A stretch of 64,000 bases of DNA from Nipponacmea schrenckii (GCA_030562195.1 JAUJPP010000005.1:1736001-1800000); one strand, 5' to 3'; positions 34,401 to 43,740 are shown, counted from the stretch's first letter. Program-made: numbers and translations. The notes: generated by a model not told the origin, from the letters alone.

Positions 34401-37170
34401 GTCTCAATGTAAAAATGATTTTCTCTGTGTGTAGCATGATTTCAGCTTCCTGCTTCTTCAATGATTTGTTGGATCATGCTGAATGATCTAGTTGATTAAA
34501 CTTGATCATGTTGCAGCTTCTGCATGATTAGGACCTAGGCTTATCTCTGAAGATTTTATTCCTGTCAGTCTTTGAATTAGCCCTTCTTCACCATCTTAAT
34601 GCCTTACCTTTGGATGAAATATTTCTAAACAGTTCTTTGAACTTGCATGGAGCATAGAACCTTCCTGGCTTTTCAAACTTTAGAGGGAGACTTATTAAGC
34701 TCTTTTGCCTTTTGTATCATATTTTGCTCAGGAAGAAGTAGTATGCGATTTTCAGATATTTTTTCAGCAAATTAGTCAAGGAATCGAATAAATTTTGTAA
34801 ATCTAAGATGAATGAAGACTTCAATGAGGAGTTTTTGTGTTGATATTGTTATTTTAATAATTCTTATTGTGAACTCCCTGTTTTTCATTCATGATCCCTA
34901 ACTCTTTTCATTTTTCCTTTCAGTACCAGGACTAAATGCTCCAAGTTCTTCAACTCAAAGTCTTTCTAATGGAAGTAACAGTTCCAGCAGCTCCCAGACG
35001 ACTTCTAACGGACCAGATCCCTCACATCGTGGTAGTAAATGTCTTCCTCCCTTGCCCCCCAGAAACAAGAAGCCCCCACCCCCTCCTCCACCCACCAGCT
35101 CCAGTGTTCATGGTCACAGTCGGAATCGGTCAGAACCCAATGCATCCTATTTGATCCACAAGAGAACATGTTCAGATCCACCACCTAGACCTGTTCCTCC
35201 AGACTTCAGGAATACCATCAACATCCCACAAGGTGGCGTCGCTGTTTTACCAACATTACATGATTCAGGGTAAGACAAAATATGTTCTTTTCTATCCTTA
35301 TATATTCACAAATGAAAGAAAGAAACAACTATATTTTACAAGGATAACAACTAAGAGAACCTTTCTACCAACTGGTCCTTGGCCAAGCCTCTTGACATTG
35401 ATCTTTACTAGATTATCCGTACCCATTTACAGCTGGGTGGACTGGAATAGTGAGGATCCTTTCTACCAGCTGGTCCAGGGACAAACCTCTTGGCATTGAT
35501 CTTTCCTGGATTACCTGTACCTATTTACAGCTGGGTTGACTGGAATAATGAGGATCCTTTCTACCAGCTGGTCCTTGATCAAACCTCTTAGCATTGATCT
35601 TTCCTGGATTACCTGTACCCATTTTCAACTGGGTTGACTGGAAATGTATTTATTTGTTTTCAGTGACAAGCCATCCTCTAACCCAAGGTACTCAAGAGGC
35701 ACATCACTTATAGAAGGTATTTAAATCATCTTTTTACATCTTTACACCTCAGGTTGAGGACTTGCTCAACCACCTGGTCCATAATGAGATCCTTTCTACC
35801 AGTCTATGTAACAGCTATTGTGATGGCTTCCACAGGAAGTCGTGTAATATGATCCAGGAGTCATCAAACCGTGATTTTGTATTTTAGATGATAGAAGACA
35901 CGAGAAAGAACAGCAGGTTCGAGATAGAAGTAAATCTATCGACAGGTTCGATTCCACAGAGATGCCTCCACCTATTCCTGTACCCAGAGCTAAGGTATGG
36001 ACCTTCATCTTCTAATGGGCCTTTCTGATCATAGCAAACACTGTATCATCTTCATTGAAAATATGCATGTTTGGTAGAGTTTACTGTTGATTTGGGGGTG
36101 TCAAACATACATGTGGATGTGTCCAAACATCACTTAATTCAGGTACACTGTCCTTGGACATCTGAAACTATTGCGTCATTCTTACATCATAGAAATAACA
36201 GACCTGAACCTAATTGGAGTCCATTAAATTACAACACCAGACTAGATCAGTCGAATAATGTAAAGGGTCATGATATTTTTGGGTTAAGAAATTTTTCCTT
36301 AATATCCATCATAATTCTGGTAACTAGGTGCTTGTTTGTCTGCTGCTGAAGTCATCAGCTTACTATGGGATACATTCCAGGGGTCATTTCGAATGGTCGA
36401 TTTTTTATTATTTCTTGCATATGTTGCACAATTCAACTTGTTTCTTCCAGAGAAAAACACCCATCGGACAGCGATGCCGAGCTCTTTATGATTGTGAGGC
36501 TGATAATGATGATGAACTGTCGTTTAAAGAAGGGGAGATAATCGTTATTCTACGAGAAGAAGAGGAAGAGTGGTGGGTAAGTGGCAGTCAAGTCTTTAAC
36601 TTACAGGAACTTGGTTCCTAAAGTGATACTGTGTCTTAATATAACATAATATTTTAGTTCTCAAGAATGGTCAATATGAGTATATATTCATCAGTGAACT
36701 TACCTGGTGTCATAAAGTAACAGAGTCGCTTAAAAACTGGAAAACTCACAAAACTATGTCATTTTTGAAAATTTATTAAGTGTTTTTCAATAATCAAATG
36801 CATCTTTATGGATAATTACTAAGTTTTTTGAATATTTATTTTTTTATGTTATTTATGACAGCAGGTATATTTACTGATGAATAGAGCTCTTATTGGCCAA
36901 GTTTCAAATTTCAAATTTTATGTTCATTCTAAGACCTATTGCCCTTTTCTTTATTGAACCATTAAATTTTTATTGACTTGCCTTACAATAATAGAAATAA
37001 TGAAATTTATAAACCTATCTGTTGCCAATTCTGGCATTGATGATCAGGTTTCTGGTAATTGGAACTGTAGCTATTTCAAATTGACAATATTTCAGGAAGG
37101 GGAGATTGAAAAGGAACCGTCCAGAAGAGGACTGTTTCCTGTGAGTTTTGTAAAGATTTGCCCTGGATGA
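7473..37170 (+). CDS. ASAP: ASAP-family Arf GTPase-activating protein (BAR-PH-ArfGAP-ANK-SH3)
   Basis: 27 coding exons: 7473-7592, 14089-14161, 20740-20826, 21019-21080, 24472-24596, 25422-25497, 25606-25659, 25772-25857, 26327-26485, 28213-28389, 28996-29043, 29215-29264, 29876-29924, 30153-30322, 30494-30627, 30750-30838, 31169-31349, 31962-32053, 32520-32706, 33254-33322, 33501-33548, 33772-33946, 34924-35269, 35664-35716, 35888-35994, 36451-36576, 37096-37170. About 1005 residues, the length of vertebrate ASAP2. Order: BAR ~1-275 ([19 protein letters not shown]), PH ~298-395 ([11 protein letters not shown]), ArfGAP ~415-530 with zinc cysteines CCDC..CLEC spaced 16 and finger Arg in [12 protein letters not shown], ankyrin ~580-680 ([17 protein letters not shown]), proline-rich ~715-935, SH3 ~945-1005 ([24 protein letters not shown]). 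The family turns off Arf1/5/6 at membranes and links to Src, FAK and podosomes. Exons 26327 and 29215 each need a one-base homopolymer correction. ATG at 7473 gives the expected FxxE/D-type N-terminus. Confidence 0.95.
8560..8850 (-). repeat. SINE-1 body triplicated (ASAP intron 1)
   Basis: Three ~98-bp copies of the SINE-1 body in reverse orientation ('tctgtacccatttacagctg', 'ctttctaccagctggtgctt'). A tail relic lies at the left and no head remains. Confidence 0.85.
9728..10161. mobile_element. Non-autonomous element, inverted ends 'tactgtaaggcta', TA duplication
   Basis: The left end 'tactgtaaggcta' matches the reverse complement of the right end 'tagccttacagta', with a looser sub-terminal inverted region rich in 'aattaatgcgatc'. 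TA flanks both sides (9726-9727, 10162-10163). Tc1/mariner-like by target site (inference). No transposase. Confidence 0.75.
10310..10565 (+). repeat. SINE-2 copy, head missing
   Basis: Matches the complete SINE-2 at 31525-31890 from 'caggtcagacagactgacat' through 'ccccgtgtgctacagg' and 'gcacgttaaaga' to the tail 'aggacataaaactc'. The open frame at 10163-10471 runs through it and is not a gene. Confidence 0.8.
10891..11367. mobile_element. hAT-type MITE with 8-bp target duplication
   Basis: Starts 'caggggcttctcaacc', the classic hAT/Charlie end, and finishes 'tgagagaagcactg'. Flanking 8-mers 'ttctacat' (10883-10890) and 'ttgtacat' (11368-11375) agree at 7 of 8 positions. C-rich runs make it more GC-rich than its surroundings. 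No transposase. Confidence 0.8.
11767..13003 (+). repeat. SINE-1 head array: ~43 copies of a 28/29-bp A-box unit
   Basis: Head-to-tail copies of 'ttctatagcacagcagttag' plus 'agcgttgg'. Units are 28 bp ('cagcag') or 29 bp ('cagtcag'), and c/t variants are interspersed. The unit equals the tRNA-like 5' head of SINE-1 and resembles a Pol III A box (TAGCNCAG..GTTAGAGCG). The array runs without a break into a SINE-1 body at 13004. Confidence 0.93.
13004..13355 (+). repeat. SINE-1 body and tail downstream of the head array
   Basis: Continues the head with 'gtgagttctaatctcgatc' (degenerate B box), two ~98-bp body copies, then the tail 'cctaagttgttatccttgta' and a T-rich end. This is the best copy for deriving the family structure: head, B box, body, tail. 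Confidence 0.88.
13722..13930. mobile_element. Truncated MITE-1
   Basis: Begins 'aaagggatactgtgtcttag' and follows the reverse arm of MITE-1 ('aataagagctctattcatca') to 'tgacaccaggtaagttcc', where it stops. The second terminus is missing. Confidence 0.8.
14805..15112. repeat. 16-bp minisatellite
   Basis: About 19 copies of 'gtttactcagttgtcg', drifting to 'cagatgtcagattac' variants on the right. Three overlapping frames stay open through it. No gene. Confidence 0.9.
15485..15835. repeat. ATTC/ATTT simple-repeat tract
   Basis: Imperfect 'attcattcatttatt' repeats in ASAP intron 2. Confidence 0.85.
16195..16340. repeat. GAAT/AAATA simple-repeat tract
   Basis: Imperfect 'gaatgaataaatagat' repeats, reverse-complementary in flavour to the tract at 15485. 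Confidence 0.85.
17070..17445. repeat. ATTC tract with nested 'attgatcattcttc' units
   Basis: Simple repeat with a higher-order unit 'cattcattgatcattcttc' repeated four to five times at about 17220-17320. Confidence 0.85.
17795..18090. repeat. 29-bp x~10 minisatellite
   Basis: Nearly identical copies of a unit with 'atagaattacattttacaat' and 'cattacaat' in ASAP intron 2. Confidence 0.92.
18725..19945. repeat. ~55-bp x~22 satellite
   Basis: Units contain 'cttgtgacctaggccagtgc' and 'gtatctcttataacaccta'. Copies differ by small substitutions; the rightmost ones decay. Confidence 0.92.
20340..20430 (-). repeat. SINE-2 3' fragment
   Basis: Reverse complement of the SINE-2 tail: 'gaatggagttttacatcctt', then 'tgcagtgtgcaatgaggg' and 'aaattttgcca'. 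Confidence 0.7.
20450..20716 (-). mobile_element. MITE-2 copy, one end lost
   Basis: Reverse complement of the element at 32828-33195; it retains the terminal 'gggaacccatctt' next to TTAA (20717-20720). The other terminus is missing beside the SINE-2 fragment. It ends about 20 bases before the ASAP exon 3 acceptor. Confidence 0.75.
21110..21250 (+). repeat. SINE-1 copy (body)
   Basis: B-box-distal and body sequence ('cccagctgtaaatgggcacg', 'ggaccagctggtagaaagg') leading directly into the amplified tail. Confidence 0.8.
21250..21800 (+). repeat. SINE-1 tail array, ~10 copies
   Basis: Repeats of 'aactgtgaacctaagttgtt' + 'atccttgtaaaatatagttg' + variable T/C-rich spacer. The unit equals the 3' tail of SINE-1. 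Spacer length varies with 'tttc' runs. Confidence 0.92.
22205..22490 (-). repeat. SINE-1 copy, complete tail to head
   Basis: Reads tail, body, B box, head on the plus strand, so it is on the minus strand. It joins the head array at 22490. Confidence 0.85.
22490..23085 (-). repeat. Second SINE-1 head array, ~21 copies of 29 bp
   Basis: Plus-strand unit 'ctctaactgactgtactata' + 'gaaccaaca', the reverse complement of the unit at 11767-13003. 'gagcc' variants occur here and not in the first array, which suggests independent growth. Confidence 0.92.
23410..23785. repeat. Short 'gatatttcattttgatgatt' array
   Basis: About 15-20 imperfect copies of a 12-18-bp unit, very AT-rich, in ASAP intron 4. 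Confidence 0.85.
24240..24471 (+). repeat. Acceptor-associated array before ASAP exon 5
   Basis: About twelve copies of 'ccctttttaaccagta' (15-18 bp). Each contains a pyrimidine run followed by CAG. The final variant, 'cccttttcattccag', is the working acceptor of exon 24472. Confidence 0.85.
24600..25330. repeat. A-rich array of 'attagaaaaaataacaaata' type
   Basis: Long imperfect AT-only tandem region filling ASAP intron 5. No other signal seen. Confidence 0.85.
25865..26235. repeat. 28-bp x~12 GC-richer minisatellite
   Basis: Unit 'gctgttcaccatgagggtgt' + 'cgggcagg'. It lies between ASAP exons 25772-25857 and 26327-26485, whose phases do not match as read. Confidence 0.9.
26690..27130. repeat. 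~19-bp x~22 minisatellite
   Basis: Unit 'aaatagccaggcagtgctt' with many point variants, in ASAP intron 9. Confidence 0.9.
28440..28890. repeat. ~110-bp x4 tandem repeat
   Basis: Copies contain 'aaccctgtgtcagtgccttc', 'gttacctttcaaccacccta' and 'atctctaca'. Intronic. Confidence 0.85.
29250..29740 (+). repeat. 20-bp array derived from an ASAP exon end and its donor
   Basis: About 24 copies of 'gtctcatcttcaagtaagta'. The first copy is the real exon 29215-29264 end ('gtctcatcttcaa') plus its GTAAGT donor. Later copies carry GTAAGT, GTTAGT or GTAATT. Confidence 0.93.
29925..30150. repeat. ATTC/ATTT simple tract between two ASAP exons
   Basis: Imperfect 'attcattcatttattc' repeats occupying almost the whole intron 29925-30152. 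Confidence 0.85.
30845..31150. repeat. ATTGATTT/ATTC simple tract
   Basis: 'gattgatttattcattgatt'-type repeats filling the ASAP intron between 30838 and 31169. Confidence 0.85.
31365..31440. repeat. ~19-bp x4 repeat after an ASAP donor
   Basis: Copies of 'tttacggttgtatgatta'. Short, intronic. Confidence 0.8.
31525..31890 (+). repeat. Complete SINE-2 with tRNA-like head
   Basis: The head has an A-box-like 'agtgagtcagatgcttgctc' and B box 'gggttcaatccc'. The body has 'gtctagtcgttcagatggga' and 'gtgtactacaggctgtgcac'. The 3' domain is 'tggcaaaattttcctaattg', with tail 'aggtgcagatgagaaggatg'. Reference copy for the other SINE-2 pieces in the window. Confidence 0.85.
32828..33195 (+). mobile_element. 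MITE-2, TTAA target site
   Basis: Begins 'aagatgggttcccttatttt', ends 'gggagaatgcatctt', with TTAA on both flanks. Only the outer 'aagatg' of the inverted repeat is exact. Other copies: 20450-20716, 59639-60013, and a piece at 61340-61475. Probably piggyBac-mobilised (inference). Confidence 0.78.
33550..33748. repeat. T-rich low-complexity tract
   Basis: TTTAT-type sequence ending in a run of about 20 T just before an ASAP acceptor. The F/L/Y-rich open frame through it is an artefact. Confidence 0.85.
34265..34530. repeat. Loose 'gcatgattt' motif cluster
   Basis: About twelve spaced occurrences of 'catgatt' in 270 bases of ASAP intron. Spacing is irregular, so this is an eroded repeat rather than a clean array. 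Confidence 0.5.
35320..35645 (-). repeat. SINE-1 with triplicated body
   Basis: Tail relic 'ctatattttacaaggataac', then three body copies ('cccatttacagctgggt'). No head. Lies just upstream of the 35664 exon acceptor. Confidence 0.85.
36620..36955. mobile_element. MITE-1 copy in the SH3-splitting intron
   Basis: 'gtgatactgtgtctta' to 'cattctaagacctattgccc', with the same interior as 5480-5818. Termini diverged, TTAA no longer clear. Confidence 0.8.
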
Positions 37171-37569
37171 TGAAGAATCATGTTATAGAATTATGTATTT
37201 AAAGTCATTATAGGCCATATTTAACCATTAACCATGTAACCATGTATTCTGTTCTGTAAAGTGTTCAATTGTTTTATAGAGGACCTAGTCCCAATTTATT
37301 CTACTGTTTGAAAGTCCCATTATAGCTAAATATATCCAATGCTTACCCCTTTCCTTTTCTGTCTTGACTGGTCAGTCACAAGAGCTTTTGTGCCAATATG
37401 TTACCAATCTTCATATGCAGAATTAGATAATTTTTTTCTGAAACATGTGTAAATTATTCATAGAGTAATAAAGTGATTATTCATCCAGTAAAGTAATTAT
37501 TCATAAAGTAATAAAGTAATTATTCATCCATTCATTAAGTGATTATTCATACAGAAATAAGTTACATAA

Positions 37570-38165
37570 AAACTGATAATTATTTCAATATATCAATTGT
37601 AGAGCGATATAGAAATACCACTGTTAAAATAGTACTCAATATATCAATTGTAGAGCGATATAGAAATACACTGTTAAATAGTACTCAATATATCAATTGT
37701 AGAGGATATAGATAATATCACTTTCAAAAGTAGTACTCAATATATCAATTGTAGAGTAATAGAAATACACTGTTAAATAGTACTCAATATATCAATTGTA
37801 GAGTGATATAGAAATACCACTGTTAAAATAGTACTCAATATATCAATTGTAGAGTGATATAGAAATACCACTGTTAAAATAGTACTCAATATATCAATTG
37901 TAGAGTGATATAGAAATACCACTGTTAAAATAGTCTCAATATATCAATTGTAGAGGATATAGAAATACCACTGTTAAAATAGTACTCAATACATCAATTG
38001 TAGAGCGATATAGAAATACCACTGTTAAAATAGTGCTCAATATATCAATTGTAGAGCGATATAGAAATACCACTGTTAAAATAGTGCTCAATACATCAAT
38101 TGTAGAGCGATATAGATATACCACTAATAAAATAGTGCTCAATACATCAATTGTAGATAATATAG
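37570..38165. repeat. 51-bp x~11 satellite
   Basis: Unit contains 'caatatatcaattgtagagc' and 'gatatagaaataccactgtt'. A stray copy of its core ('tatttctatatcgctctaca') occurs inverted at 44878-44899. Confidence 0.92.
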
Positions 38166-39044
38166 AAATATTAAAAAAGAACCTACAACATGTTTCAGGT
38201 TCTGTTATTGACTTACTGTATATATATTAATAGGAATTTCATAGCAATTATAGACTTATACATTTGTACATATAGTGAGGTAGTAGTAATAATAAAAAAT
38301 AAAATTTACTAAAAGGAATAGTCGTCAAACATTGCAGAGTGTTATATACTTTCTCTTAACCAAATAGAAGTAGTAATTTCTGTTAGATCTAAACCTTAGC
38401 CTCTCAGTAGCTCTATAAAGGTTCATTATAGATCCCTTTTTTGTGTCTAGATTTCCAAAGTGCTGGTTTTTCACTGAAGAAGATTTGTATCAGCTAAAAC
38501 CAATTGTGATTTGCATAAATTGATTCAAACCATGCCTCAATGCAGGGTTATTTGCTTAAGCTTAAGCTTTATTACATTAGTGTTTTAAGAAACTGTTAGC
38601 TTTAGGTTTAAGACAAATATATGCTTTGCTTATCTGCTTATCTTTGATGTTGCTGACAATAAATCAACAAGCAATGGTGGCTTTAATGAAGAATGTATAA
38701 TTGCTTGCTAATCTTAAATCTTTCAGATTCAAAAGAGATATTAATGCTTTGCTTATGCTTTGCTTTTGCTTAGCTTATGCTTTGCTTATGCTTTTGAAGG
38801 TCGGATATAACTTTCTATTGCTGTATCTAAGTGACTGGCAGCTGTAGCTATTTATTAAATAATAAATATTGAATAAGCCCTGAGTTTATTGTAGATATTG
38901 GAATACTTATATATGATATCATTCACTATGTATATTACACACTTTAACAAATACATATTAATAAATGTTTATTAAATTTAAACGGTCGTTATTTATTTAT
39001 TCATGTTTTGTGCCCACTTAAAAATCTCTATCATTCAACTGTAT

Positions 39045-40050
39045 GGTACAGCATGAGTAGCGACGGTTTCTACAGACCCCATCTCTTTACATACAGCTGT
39101 GTAATACAGCATGAGTAGCGACGGTTTCTACAGACCCCATCTCTTAACATACAGCTGTGTAATACAGCATGAGTAGCGACGGTTTCTACAGACCCCATCT
39201 CTTAACATACAGCTGTGTAATACAGCATGAGTAGCGACGGTTTCCACAGACCCCATCTCTTAACATACAGCTGTGTAATACAGCATGAGTAGCGACGGTT
39301 TCCACAGACCCCATCTCTTAACATACAGCTGTGTAATACAGCATGAGTAGCGACGGTTTCCACAGACCCCATCTCTTAACATACAGCTGTGTAATACAGC
39401 ATGAGTAGCGACGGTTTCCACAGACCCCATCTCTTAACATACAGCTGTGTAATACAGCATGAGTAGCGACGGTTTCCACAGACCCCATCTCTTAACATAC
39501 AGCTGTGTAATACAGCATGAGTAGCGACGGTTTCCACAGACCCCATCTCTTAACATACAGCTGTGTAATACAGCATGAGTAGCGATGGTTTCTACAGACC
39601 CCATCTCTTAACATACAGCTGTGTAATACAACATGAGTAGCGATGGTTTCCACAGACCCCATCTCTTAACATACAGCTGTGTAATACAGATGAGTAGCGA
39701 CGGTTTCCACAGACCCCATCTCTTAACATACAGCTGTGTAATACAGCATGAGTAGCGACGGTTTCTACAGACCCCATCTCTTAACATACAGCTGTGTAAT
39801 ACAGCATGAGTAGCGACGGTTTCTACAGACCCCATCTCTTAACATACAGCTGTGTATGACTAGCATAGTTCACGGTTTCTACGACCCTTCTTTCATCAGC
39901 TTGTAATACCAGGTAACGGTTTTACAGACATTCTACATACAGCTGGTATACACATATAGGACGTTTCAGAATTTTAACATACACTGTGTAATACAGCATG
40001 AGTAGCGACGGTTTCTACAGACCCCATCTCTTAACATACAACCGCTAACT
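39045..40050. repeat. 58-bp x~17 satellite with a scrambled stretch
   Basis: Near-perfect units ('gcatgagtagcgacggtttc' + 'cccatctcttaacatacagc'). Positions 39855-39990 hold two to three copies full of small indels, flanked by clean copies on both sides. Confidence 0.93.
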
Positions 40051-41099
40051 TCTATCATTTCAGAGATTATTTATTTACCCAAACTGCTTTGGTTGTAGGC
40101 CTACAGATCAAAGAGCCCATATATTAAAGAAATACAGAAATAGTTTACATGCAATCCTAAAGTACGATAGAGACAACATCTTAGAATAAACGGTTATAGC
40201 ACTAAAATTATGGTGTCTCTGTTTTGTCAACTTGTTATTATTCGACGTCTTCGGTTACCGGTTTAACTGGATACCTAGTAGTCTAGACAATACAACATAC
40301 AGATAGGGCCTACTCCTCCCTTGAGAACTCTTTGCGGAGAATGTGGTTCAAGTGGTTCTACTTTGATTTTGCAGGAAAAAATGTCGATTTAACACCTTTC
40401 ATTTCATTACTAAACGCCTTTGCATTGCCGCTGGAAACTAAATAGGCCTACATGCTTCGAGTCTAACTACCTCAATAAGCTAAGCCAAGACTATGGCAGG
40501 ACTCCTTTGAAAGTTCAGTAACAACGCTGGTCTACCTACCTCTCTACTAAGGTATCCACACATGGGATGGTTCACTAATTTGCAAACATTATCCCTGATT
40601 TCTTCAGTAAAGCCTTCGTTTTGTGAAATGTCAGCCAACTTTACTAATGGATACAACTGTAGTCGACGATATAATGACAACATCAGATCAGGCACTTGTC
40701 ATTTGGACGTCACGTCTTGGGCAAAAATTGTCACTCTTGGTCAAAATTTAACTTCTTGACATAAATTTAATTCTTGACTAAATTTCGGGGCGGGGAAAAA
40801 TTTTGGTTCTATTTAAAGTCAAAAAACTTTATCTTCATATACTTTAATTCTTTGAATTGTCCGCGGGAAACTTTTTCGGATGTTTTCTTAAAAGCTATTA
40901 CTGATTTCTTCAATTTATTTTATTTAAAAACAACAATTAGTATTTTTCAAATAATTTTCGTGATAGACAAACTGATATTCTTTGATTTTTTACCTTAAGG
41001 TTAAAAACCAAAAAACAAATATGGTTTAGACAATTAATTTTGGCTATAGACAAAATTTTTTATTTCTTTGAGGGGGTGTATTGCCACGTTCCGCGCGCC

Positions 41100-41285
41100 T
41101 TCGATTAATTTAAATTGGACAAATATTTAAACTTCTTGGCTAAAATTTAAACGTCTTACAAAATTTAAATTCTTGGACAAAATTTAAACTTCTTGGACTA
41201 AAATTAACTCTTGGACTAAAATTTAAACTTCTTGGACTAAAATTTAAACTTCTTGGACTAAAATTTAAACTTCTTGGACAAAAAA
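41100..41285. repeat. ~20-bp x8 repeat 'aaatttaaacttcttggact'
   Basis: Imperfect copies with indels. Related single copies occur from about 40720. Confidence 0.8.
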
Positions 41286-41447
41286 ATTTATAGTAAGGGT
41301 TATGTAATTGTTTTTTTTTTTTTTTCTTATTCCCACTAACTGTATCTTATTATATTGTAGGATGTATATAGTGTTATTATTTGTATGTATGTGTTTTTTG
41401 TGCATTAATTAATATAAATTCTTACCTTTTCACTTTCTTCACTGGAG

Positions 41448-41524
41448 AGTCGAACCCGGGTCGTCAAATTTCACCGCTTTGTTAACTTTACGGACACGCT
41501 ATCGATTGAGCCATCGCAGTTGGC
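41448..41524 (-). other. tRNA-like unit a
   Basis: On the minus strand: A box 'tggctcaatcgatagcg', B box 'gggttcgactc'. The acceptor stem does not close. Pseudo-tRNA or Pol III-type module. Confidence 0.6.
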
Positions 41525-41706
41525 TGAAATTGATTGGTGATTTTAACCGTCTTATCGCTACTCAATATCAAATTGGGACTGGATATTAGAATCTTCGACC
41601 ATGTGACATGACCACGTGACATTGTACCGTTATATCAGTTTTATGATTTGCCTGAAAACTGTTCACTACCAGGGTACAGGTCGTCATCTGATCACAGTTG
41701 AACCAA

Positions 41707-41779
41707 TCCTTCGTGGCTCAGACGCTAGCGACTCGGTCTTGTAAGGTAGAGGTTGTGGGTTCGATTCCCACGATGGGCA
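41707..41779 (+). other. tRNA-like unit b
   Basis: A box 'tggctcagacgctagcg', perfect 5-bp T stem around 'ttcgatt' ('gtggg'/'cccac'). The D and anticodon stems fail. Confidence 0.6.
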
Positions 41780-41851
41780 GAATGATTTTTATCAATTATT
41801 TACATTGCTTGTAAGTGTGATATATCAATTGTATCTTCCGATGTTTGCATG

Positions 41852-41924
41852 GACTCGGTGGTCTAGTGGTAAAGGCGTCCGCCTGATACTGCAAGGTTCG
41901 GGGTTCGAATCCCATGGAAATATT
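41852..41924 (+). other. tRNA-like unit c
   Basis: 'tggtctagtggtaaaggc' gives a closed D stem; B box 'ggggttcgaatccc'. The anticodon stem is absent. Confidence 0.6.
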
Positions 41925-41997
41925 GAGCTATCTTTTGATTTATTTCAAACTTCCAAATCAGCTATATAAGCATGTAAATTAGTAGCTGCAACATCGA

Positions 41998-42073
41998 GTC
42001 TCCGTGGCTCGGTCGGTTAGAGTGTTGGTAATATCTCTATCTGATGGTCGTGGGTTCGATCCCCAGTGGATAC
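41998..42073 (+). other. tRNA-like unit d (best cloverleaf)
   Basis: 76 nt. The acceptor stem pairs at about 6 of 7 positions ('gtctccg'/'tggatac'), the D stem at 4 of 4 (one wobble), the T stem at 4 of 5. The anticodon arm ('ttggtaatatctctatc') does not pair, so no anticodon can be assigned. Confidence 0.65.
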
Positions 42074-42144
42074 GAAGGAAAGATTTTAACAAAATATTTA
42101 TTGAAGGTACGAATGATATCTATTATTTCCTCCAGTTTAGACAT

Positions 42145-42216
42145 GACCACGGTGGTCTAGTGGTAGAGGCGACGGTTTGAGACACAATTGTCGCGGGTTC
42201 GAATCCCGTGAAGAGC
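42145..42216 (+). other. tRNA-like unit e
   Basis: 'tggtctagtggtagaggc' D arm and a full T stem ('gcggg'/'cccgt'). The acceptor and anticodon stems do not pair. Confidence 0.6.
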
Positions 42217-42282
42217 AACTGTAAAGTTTTGATAAAACAAATCTTAAGGTTACCTTTAAATATGTGTTTTAAATCGACATTT

Positions 42283-42372
42283 GGAACGGGTCTCTATGGC
42301 CTAGACGGATGGCTGGATGGACTTGTGTCAGAACTCTGCTACGACGGTGAGGGTTCGAGACTCAAGTTGGAC
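42283..42372 (+). other. tRNA-like unit f, long form
   Basis: 'tggcctagacggatggctgg' head and 'gagggttcgagactc' T arm, about 90 nt, as if with a long variable arm (Ser/Leu-like by length only). Confidence 0.5.
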
Positions 42373-42839
42373 ACAGGGATTTTGAGAAAAATTCCTAATG
42401 TCTGCCCAATCACTTCATTGACAGAGGTTCTCTAAAGTAACCAATCAGAGTCCAATCTCTGATGCTTGGTTGAGGCGTTGGGCCTGCCGCAGGCAAGACA
42501 GTTACAATAGAGAGAACGAGGGTCAAAGAGGAAGAGAGAGGGTCAAACAGGGGCCCGGGTTCCCCAACTGTCTAAAAGAGAGTGGAGGGAGGAAGATAGT
42601 TACTAACTATAATAGGTTTTTACTTTGAACTTTAAATATGACTTACATACACATTTTTGAAGCCTGCCTTTTTGGCCGTGATCGTAGAGATGTTTATCCT
42701 CCCTACATTTTTCTATCGTTCAAACGTCCCGGGTTCGATTCCCACTCAAACCCAACTTTCGGTTTTTAAATATCTAGCCAGACATTTTTGCAGATCGTAC
42801 CTCAGATTTGTTTCAGGCTGGGGTAAAGTCAACAGCCTA

Positions 42840-42932
42840 GGATGTCTTGCCACCCATGGGATTCGAACCCACGCATTTCGCCACTCCGTGGCTTTAAGTT
42901 GACTAACTAACCCACTGGGCCAGCTCGTCGAA
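42840..42932 (-). other. tRNA-like unit g, long form
   Basis: Minus strand: 'tggcccagtgggttagttag', an internal hairpin 'gccacggagtggc', and 'gtgggttcgaatcccat' as a closed T arm. Confidence 0.6.
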
Positions 42933-43019
42933 CTAAGAATTGTGAATTTTTATCCATTATAACTGTAACCTTAAGATTTAATAATGTAAAATTACTTACT
43001 ACGCAGATGTCTTAAAGTT

Positions 43020-43096
43020 TCGCCATCCACGGGAATCGAACCCGGGTCTCTCGCACATCAGACTAACATTCTACCACTGAGCCATCATGTCCGACA
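43020..43096 (-). other. tRNA-like unit h
   Basis: Minus strand: 'tggctcagtggtagaatg' A box and 'cccgggttcgattcccg' T arm. A partial anticodon stem ('gtct'/'agac') encloses an oversized loop. Confidence 0.62.
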
Positions 43097-43139
43097 TGAA
43101 AGTTGATTACTTATCCAATATGACCGTCACCTTATGTTT

Positions 43140-43190
43140 TGAATGATGAAAAGTATACCACCGTATCGACTGAGCTACGGCAAATGTTCA
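43140..43190 (-). other. tRNA-like half unit (A box only)
   Basis: Minus strand 'gccgtagctcagtcgatacg' with no B box within tRNA distance. Confidence 0.45.
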
Positions 43191-43382
43191 AGAATGGGTG
43201 AAATCTATGCGATCATTTTTCTACTCCATTTTTCCTTTGAAAAATATATCTGAAATCAGAAGCTGGCCTATTTTTTTATTTTTGTTCTGGGCTGGTAAAC
43301 GCCTGAGGAATGGTACCTCAAATTTTCATAAGGATCGGAAGAAGGGAAGACTGCTAATAAATCATTTTTTTCTTCCATTCAA

Positions 43383-43415
43383 TTCTTCACCTGGGACTCG
43401 AACCCATAGCTATAA
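43383..43415 (-). other. tRNA-like half unit (B box only)
   Basis: Minus strand 'ctatgggttcgagtcccagg' T arm without a head. Confidence 0.45.
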
Positions 43416-43657
43416 TAATAAGATCAACAAAATCTAAACTGACGTGAAAAGCACGTGTGAAGTGTTCACCAGTAGACGTTGATATCCAGACTTTCTTGGA
43501 TTGACCAGTCGTCTGTAAGAAGACTGCCTCAACCTTCTGGCGACTTCTGCTTCATGAAAGTCTTAAATATTGTGTTTGTTTCCGTCTACTTTCTACCTTC
43601 GAATATCGAAAATAAAGAAATATATCATTAGTTTACATAAAAAATAAAAAAAATAAA

Positions 43658-43740
43658 AGGGCCATTACGGGGATCAAACCGTCAACTTCTACATTGAAAG
43701 TCCAACGCGCATCTGACTGAGCTATAGAGTATGCACGTAC
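43658..43740 (-). other. tRNA-like unit i
   Basis: Minus strand 'tatagctcagtcagatgcgc' head and 'gacggtttgatccccgt' T arm. The anticodon region is unpaired. Confidence 0.58.

Noticed and set aside
7473..37170. ASAP locus as a pseudogene because of frame conflicts
   Set aside because: Only two conflicts, both single-base in homopolymers, against 27 conserved exons with matching splice sites and intact catalytic residues.
39592..39835. Reverse-strand open frames with C-rich repeated peptide
   Set aside because: Product of the 58-bp satellite, open only because of its regular composition.
41998..42073. Functional tRNA gene
   Set aside because: Good outer stems but no anticodon stem; no anticodon can be assigned.
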